Source: Polychytrium aggregatum (taxonomy: Eukaryota > Chytridiomycota > Chytridiomycetes > Polychytriales). Taken from it: a DNA stretch of 64,000 nt. This document shows positions 59,113 to 64,000 of this stretch, piece by piece; position 1 is the first letter of the stretch; every line of letters starts with the position of its first letter. Position numbers and translations under genes: made by a program. The stretch spans positions 310,001 through 374,000 of the forward strand of contig NW_026516215.1 in assembly GCF_025602895.1 (NCBI RefSeq), read 5' to 3'. Below the pieces are notes generated by a model. The model was not told where the DNA came from and did no database searches. It saw only the letters and a list, made by a program, of their open reading frames with translations.

Positions 59113-62100
59113 CTATCTCCTCCTTAAACTACGGCGTGTTCCATCTTGAGTTCTCCTGGGGCCAGGCTTGTCTGGGTAGCGTCGGTGGTACTCCGCGGCC
59201 ACCGTTGGGGCAAAGACAATGTCGGCGGGCTCCCAACTTCGATCGGTGACCGGGTAGCCTTTCCAATCGATGAGATAGTGCAGCTTTCCGCGCACGAACT
59301 TGGAGTCTAAGATCTCTTCGACCTCCCACTCCAAGTTCCCATCGATGACCACCGCAGGGGGCGGCGCTTGCACCCGACCCGGAAGCGAGTTCTTCTTGTA
59401 GGGCTCAAGAAGAGACACATGGAACACCGGGTGCACCTTTATGTCCTTTGGCAAGTCCAGGCGGAAAGCCAATGTCCCGACGGCCTCGAGGATGGTGAAT
59501 GGTCCAATCCTCTGGTAATCCAGCTTCTTGCTTGGGCGAGTGGTGCTGATGTTACGAGTCAGCACCCAGACTTGATCGCCCGGACGCAAGTCGGGAGCCT
59601 GGGACCTCCGGAGATCTGAGAAGTGCTTGTAGTCAGACTTTGCCTTCTCAAGATTCTCCTTCAACAGTGCCAGGTTCCGCTGGAGATGTTCAACCCTCTC
59701 CGTGGCAGAGGGAACATCAGGGCCGCCAGCGACAACGGGGACTTCGAACCTTGGGTGGAACCCATAGGTTGCCAAGAATGGCGAGGCATGTGTTGACGAG
59801 TTCTCGAGGTTATTGTAAGAGAACTCGGCCAACGGCAGCAGCTCGGCCCAGTCATCTTGCTGATACGACGTGTAACAGCGCAGGTATTGGTTGATGACCT
59901 GGTTGACCCTCTCAGTCTGTCCATCGGTCTGGGGATGGAAGGCCGTGGACAGACTGGTTTGGATCCCGAGCTGCGTGCAGAGTGCCTTCCAGAACCGAGA
60001 GGTGAACTGACTTCCTCGGTCTGAAACCACTGTGTCGGGGAGGCCATGGAGACGAAAGACATTGTCGAGGAACAGTGACGCAGTCTCCTCCGCCGACGGC
60101 AGTGAACGCCAGGACATAAAGTGTGCCATCTTTGTGAGGCTGCATACCACCACAAAGATGCAGGTGTGACCCTTGGACTTTGGCAGATCAGTGATAAAGT
60201 CCATGGTCAGTGTCCCCCAGGGTCGATCGGCTGTCTGGAGTGGCAACAGGAACCCAAACGGCTTGTGTCGCGGAGCTTTCGAGCGTGCACAGGTGTCGCA
60301 CGTCGAGACGTACTCTTTGACATCTTTCCGATAGGTTTGCCACCAAAACTGTCGCGATACCAGAGCCAGAGTCCGTCGGATGCCTGGATGACCCACAGCG
60401 ACTGGGTCATGGCACGACTTGAGCGCCGGAACTCGGCACGACTCTGGGACCACAATCCTGTTCTGGAAGGTGAGGTACTGGCCATTCCAGACGAACTTCG
60501 GGTCACGACGGTATTTGTCTAGACCGGGATCCCGAGCCTGCTCTTCGGCTATGAGCTGCAGCAAATCCACAGGGTCACTGCGACTTGCAACCGAAGAGCG
60601 GGCGTCTCTGCTTCGGAGCACGCGTATCACCGCGGCAGGATCGAGAAGCAGAGGCGGATCCCTCGACACGGAGGCCGACGAAGGGATGTAGTCCGAGCGA
60701 CGAGACAGGGCATCGGCCTTGCCGTTCCTCGCACCAGGACGGTACTGGATGCGGATGTCGAACCGAGACAAGAACTGGGACCACCGTGCATGACGCTGGT
60801 TTAGGATGCGAGCCGTTGCCAGGTACTCCAAGTTCTTGTGATCGGTCAGAACGGCAACGGGATGCTGGGCGCCTTCGAGGTAGTGTCGCCACGCCTCGAA
60901 AGCCTCCTTGATCGCCAACAGCTCTTTCTCGTATATGCTGTAGTTACGTTCAGCATTCGAGAGTGTCCGCGAATGGAACGAGCAAGGATGAAGGCGATCA
61001 TCAGCACCCCGCTGGGAGAGCACGCATCCAAGCGCAAAGTCCGACGCATCTGACTCTACGACGAACGGCTTGGATGGGTCCGGATGCACCAGAACGGGCT
61101 CCGAAACGAAGGCATCCTTCAAGGATCTGAATGCTTTATCGGCTTCGCGGGACCACTGGAAGCCATGCGTCTTCCGGAAGAGCCGAGTCATGGGCCCCGC
61201 GATCTTTGCGTATCCATCGATGAAGCGTCGATAGAAGTTCGCAAACCCGACAAAGGATCGAAGATCCGAGATGTTGCGCGGTATGGGCCAATCCAAGATC
61301 GCAGAGAGCTTGGATCGCTCCATACCGATGCCCTCGGGCGAGACCATGAAACCAAGGAACGAGACCGAGGTTTTGGAGAACTCGCACTTCTCCAGCTTGC
61401 AATACAGCTTTGCAGCTCGGAGCTTCGAGAGGACCTGCTTGACGTGCTCTACATGCTGCGACGGATCAGCACTGTAGATCAAGATATCGTCAAGATACGC
61501 AATTGCGAACTGGTCCAACTCGGTGCGCAGGACGTCGTTGATGAAGTGCTGGAACGTCGCTGGCGCGTTGGTGAGCCCAAAGGGCATCACCAAGTACTCG
61601 AAGTGCCCATATCGAGTACGGAAAGCTGTCTTCCACTCGTCCCCGGAGCGGATGCGCAGCAGATTGTAGGCTCCACGAAGGTCCAGCTTAGTGAACACCT
61701 TCGCGCCTCGAAGTCGGTCCAGCAGCTCGCCGATCAGCGGTAAAGGGTAACGGTTCTTTACCGTGATACCGTTCAGTGCGCGGTAGTCAACGCAAAGACG
61801 AAGTGAGCCGTCCTTCTTCTTGACGAAGAGGATTGGTGAGCCTGCTGGGGACGACGAAGGACGAACGAATCCCTTGGCAAGATTCTCGTCGAGATAGTCA
61901 CGCAGAGCGTGAAGTTCGGGCTCGGACAGTGAGTACAGAGGCCCGAACTTTGGCGACTTGCCCGGCTCCAAGTCAATGGGGCAGTCATAAGGGCGATGCG
62001 GAGGCAAGGAGTCAGCTTCCTGTTTAGAGAAAACAGACAGGAAGTCCTTGTACTCCGCAGGCACTTCGACAGTCGCAGTGCTCGGCTCGTCAGTGGGCAG

Positions 62101-63219
62101 GACATGGACCTGAAAGATGGTCAGGGGTTGCGTTCCATGCCTGCATGCATCCAAAGACTCGCGCATCGAGCGGTAATCAATGCTGCAGACGCGGAGAGGA
62201 GCGTCCGAGCTGAGAGGAGGGGCGTGGACAAGGTCAGAATAATGTTCGACGGTTACTTTATTCTGAACAATGTCCGAAGAACAAACAACAGGAGGAGGTA
62301 CATCAAGGAGGGAAAGAGAACTGACAACAGAAGAAGGGGTTTGGGAAGAGCGAAGGGGTTCGGGAGGAACAAGACAAGAAGGGGAAGACGAAGGTGGGAG
62401 CGTAGGAGAGGAGCTTAGATCAATCAAAGGAGTGGAATCATCAAGAAGGGGAGTGACATTGGAGGAAGTGGAGCAAGACGAAAGAGAAGTAGTGCATGGA
62501 GAGGGGTCGGAATCAACAGAAGGAGGGAGACAAAGAAGACCGCGAGACCAGACAATCTTGGGCTCGGCGGTGCGCAACCAAGGAAAGCCAAGGATAAGTG
62601 GTTGATGTGGAGACCTGATCACATCGAACCGAAGGCGTTGCGAGACGTCCCCGAGAATCACCTCGAGTGGAGCAGTCTCGCGGAGGATGGGGCCAGACGA
62701 CAGCGGCTTACCATCCACGCCTTCCACTGCCAAGGGCGAAGCCTTGGAGCAGGTGGGGACAGAGTGTCGAGCAACAAAGTCCTCGTCGATAAAGTTGCCA
62801 GAGGCACCAGAATCGACAAGTCCTTCGCACGACAGAGAATCACCAGAAGGAAGACGAACAGCGACGGGAACAACCAACGAGCAACGACGAACAGACGAAA
62901 CACAAGACTTTGGTTCGGTACCAGCTTCGGCACCAGGGTTGCGGCTAGCACAGACAGTTAACTTTGCCGAGGGTTGGCAGGACAGCTCAGGTATTTGCAC
63001 CTGTGGATGAGGTGCAGTTCCCAGTGACACCAGAGGTGCCACGGGTACTATGCCAGAGCTGAGAGTGTCCGCCGGTCCAGAGGCAAGGCGAAGCTGTCCG
63101 CACATCACTGCTTCCCCAGTACTTACCAAAGGCACCTTACCAATGTCTTCACTTTCGGAAGGCGGTGGGCACGGCTCCGGTTCAAGGCCTTCACTTAGAA
63201 CCGGGCCTGGTCGTTTCCC
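59113..63219 (-). CDS. pol: Element C: Ty3/gypsy chromovirus Pol polyprotein (intact)
   Basis: Retrotransposon polyprotein in the order protease, reverse transcriptase, RNase H, integrase, chromodomain. Protease: LVDSGASGNFIDEDF. RT: KLDLRGAYNLLRIRSGDEWK, MPFGLTNAPATFQHF and the catalytic AYLDDILIYS. RNase H: VESDASDFALGCVLSQ, TDHKNLEYL. Integrase: zinc-binding HPGIRRTLALVSRQFWW with CDTCARSK, core TMDFITDLPKSKG, VSDRGSQFTSRFW and FHPQTDGQTERVNQVI, then a chromodomain (EVEEILDSKFVRGKLHYLI, TDRSWEPADIVFA). All catalytic residues are visible and there is no internal stop, so the copy looks recent. Pol lies in the -1 frame relative to gag and overlaps its end, so expression should need a frameshift. 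Confidence 0.95.
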   Translation of the reverse strand, partial: GKRPGPVLSEGLEPEPCPPPSESEDIGKVPLVSTGEAVMCGQLRLASGPADTLSSGIVPVAPLVSLGTAPHPQVQIPELSCQPSAKLTVCASRNPGAEAGTEPKSCVSSVRRCSLVVPVAVRLPSGDSLSCEGLVDSGASGNFIDEDFVARHSVPTCSKASPLAVEGVDGKPLSSGPILRETAPLEVILGDVSQRLRFDVIRSPHQPLILGFPWLRTAEPKIVWSRGLLCLPPSVDSDPSPCTTSLSSCSTSSNVTPLLDDSTPLIDLSSSPTLPPSSSPSCLVPPEPLRSSQTPSSVVSSLSLLDVPPPVVCSSDIVQNKVTVEHYSDLVHAPPLSSDAPLRVCSIDYRSMRESLDACRHGTQPLTIFQVHVLPTDEPSTATVEVPAEYKDFLSVFSKQEADSLPPHRPYDCPIDLEPGKSPKFGPLYSLSEPELHALRDYLDENLAKGFVRPSSSPAGSPILFVKKKDGSLRLCVDYRALNGITVKNRYPLPLIGELLDRLRGAKVFTKLDLRGAYNLLRIRSGDEWKTAFRTRYGHFEYLVMPFGLTNAPATFQHFINDVLRTELDQFAIAYLDDILIYSADPSQHVEHVKQVLSKLRAAKLYCKLEKCEFSKTSVSFLGFMVSPEGIGMERSKLSAILDWPIPRNISDLRSFVGFANFYRRFIDGYAKIAGPMTRLFRKTHGFQWSREADKAFRSLKDAFVSEPVLVHPDPSKPFVVESDASDFALGCVLSQRGADDRLHPCSFHSRTLSNAERNYSIYEKELLAIKEAFEAWRHYLEGAQHPVAVLTDHKNLEYLATARILNQRHARWSQFLSRFDIRIQYRPGARNGKADALSRRSDYIPSSASVSRDPPLLLDPAAVIRVLRSRDARSSVASRSDPVDLLQLIAEEQARDPGLDKYRRDPKFVWNGQYLTFQNRIVVPESCRVPALKSCHDPVAVGHPGIRRTLALVSRQFWWQTYRKDVKEYVSTCDTCARSKAPRHKPFGFLLPLQTADRPWGTLTMDFITDLPKSKGHTCIFVVVCSLTKMAHFMSWRSLPSAEETASLFLDNVFRLHGLPDTVVSDRGSQFTSRFWKALCTQLGIQTSLSTAFHPQTDGQTERVNQVINQYLRCYTSYQQDDWAELLPLAEFSYNNLENSSTHASPFLATYGFHPRFEVPVVAGGPDVPSATERVEHLQRNLALLKENLEKAKSDYKHFSDLRRSQAPDLRPGDQVWVLTRNISTTRPSKKLDYQRIGPFTILEAVGTLAFRLDLPKDIKVHPVFHVSLLEPYKKNSLPGRVQAPPPAVVIDGNLEWEVEEILDSKFVRGKLHYLIDWKGYPVTDRSWEPADIVFAPTVAAEYHRRYPDKPGPRRTQDGTRRSLRRR

Positions 63220-64000
63220 GAACTGAAGTCTTGCACTTCTCCATCTTCGTAAACGATGGTGCGGATGATCCTCGGGCCGGGAGGTCCAGGGGGCGGTCCG
63301 GTAGCTCTGGTAGATCCAAACTTGACGGGGCAGTTTCGTACCAAGTGGCCCTTCTTGCCACAGTACAGGCAGAGTCCAAAGCGGCGGCGGCGTTGTTTCT
63401 CCTCGGCGGTCAGGGGTCCAGAGACGGCAGAGTCCACTTGCATGGGCTCGGAAACAATGTAGGAGGGGTGCGGCGGAGCGAGGACGGGCGCGGGAGCGAT
63501 GGCGGGAACGGCAGCGGAGGCGGAACCAAAGGCGAACTGGGAAGACCGGTAGCGGGCAGGCGTGCTTCGGCGCTCTTGACGGCGCTCGCGGATTCGTGCA
63601 TCGAGCTCGTTACAAAGCTCGATGTACTCCTCCAGATCTCGTGGCAGAGGGCGAACTCGCGAAAGTTCGTCTCTGACATCATCCGACAAGCCAAGTCGGA
63701 AGAACGAGATCTTTGCACCGTCGTTCCAAGTCGTATCGGCGGCAATACGAAGGAACTCGGATGCATAGACTGCGCACGGGCGGTTGCCCTGAGACAGTGT
63801 GGTGATCACTGACTCGGCAGTCCTGGCCCGATCAGGGTCGTCAAACACTTTGGAAAAGCGTTCTAGGAAATCGCCAAAAGAGTTGAGTCGGGGATCACCC
63901 ATCTCAAGCATCGGAGTCGCCCACTGGAGAGCCGGTCCAGTGAGCAGACTAATGACGAATCCGACCTTAATCGGGTCAGCAGGGAACCGGTGGGGCTGCA
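63195..64000 (-). CDS. gag: Element C: Gag with zinc knuckle (5' end outside window)
   Basis: The frame is open at the right window edge and ends at 63195. Upstream part: IKVGFVISLLTGPALQWATP and MLEMGDPRLNSFGDFLERFS, typical of Ty3/gypsy capsid. The nucleocapsid motif is CLYCGKKGHLVRNC (C-x2-C-x4-H-x4-C). A linker rich in Ala and Pro joins them. The last residues are DFSSGNDQARF. Confidence 0.92.
   Translation of the reverse strand, partial: QPHRFPADPIKVGFVISLLTGPALQWATPMLEMGDPRLNSFGDFLERFSKVFDDPDRARTAESVITTLSQGNRPCAVYASEFLRIAADTTWNDGAKISFFRLGLSDDVRDELSRVRPLPRDLEEYIELCNELDARIRERRQERRSTPARYRSSQFAFGSASAAVPAIAPAPVLAPPHPSYIVSEPMQVDSAVSGPLTAEEKQRRRRFGLCLYCGKKGHLVRNCPVKFGSTRATGPPPGPPGPRIIRTIVYEDGEVQDFSSGNDQARF
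63213..63219 (-). promoter_or_regulatory. -1 ribosomal frameshift slippery heptamer GGGAAAC
   Basis: In the gag frame the bases are read TC[G GGA AAC], which is the X XXY YYZ pattern. Slipping back one base gives GGG AAA, and that is exactly the open pol frame. It lies 15 nt before the gag stop codon. Confidence 0.8.

Overview
The window reads as nuclear DNA of a zoosporic (flagellated, chytrid-type) fungus. The genes are intron-rich and typically fungal or opisthokont (U1-C, Sec3, YHM2-type and glutamate-type mitochondrial carriers, a PHD-finger protein, Tudor-SN). One gene encodes SPAG6/PF16, a central-pair protein of the motile axoneme, which fungi without flagella lack. A Rap-GAP, an sn1-diacylglycerol-lipase-like protein and nested chromodomain Ty3/gypsy retrotransposons fit the same picture. 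No ribosomal, tRNA, CRISPR or bacterial-type features were seen.

Layout: 1-3838 (+) 3' part of a class-3/DAG lipase; 4567-8635 (-) SND1/Tudor-SN; 9223-11100 (-) PHD-finger protein; 12920-14782 (+) U1-C; 15607-17168 (+) purine nucleoside phosphorylase; 17922-22320 (-) Rap-GAP; about 22509-23628 (-) small LIM protein; 24663-27163 (-) SLC25A22-like carrier; 27749-30695 (-) SPAG6; 31392-34161 (+) F-box/WD40 protein; 34723-36501 (-) unknown disordered protein; 36845-40358 (+) polyproline/WH2 protein; 41245-43268 (-) YHM2-like carrier; 44578-49735 (-) terminal nucleotidyltransferase; 51250-55751 (+) exocyst Sec3. From 56.4 kb to the right edge lies a nest of three Ty3/gypsy elements: C is inserted in B, and B is inserted in A.

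Most genes were assembled by hand from conserved protein blocks and GT-AG (twice GC-AG) junctions. For eight of them (SND1, PHD protein, U1-C, PNP, SLC25A22-like carrier, F-box/WD40, WH2 protein, YHM2-like carrier) the summed exon lengths divide by three across the whole gene. This supports the junctions, including microexons of 14, 14 and 24 nt.

The most unusual locus is the WH2 protein. Between 37494 and 39062 its polyproline region is split into 15 consecutive small exons, nearly all 36, 39 or 42 nt. All are phase 1-1, and they sit in a tandem array with an exact 215-bp period built from two alternating intron types. Any subset of these exons can be skipped, gained or lost without breaking frame, so the locus could act as an adjustable polyproline-length device next to an actin-binding WH2 motif. 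A second point is a canonical -1 slippery heptamer (GGGAAAC) joining gag and pol in element C.
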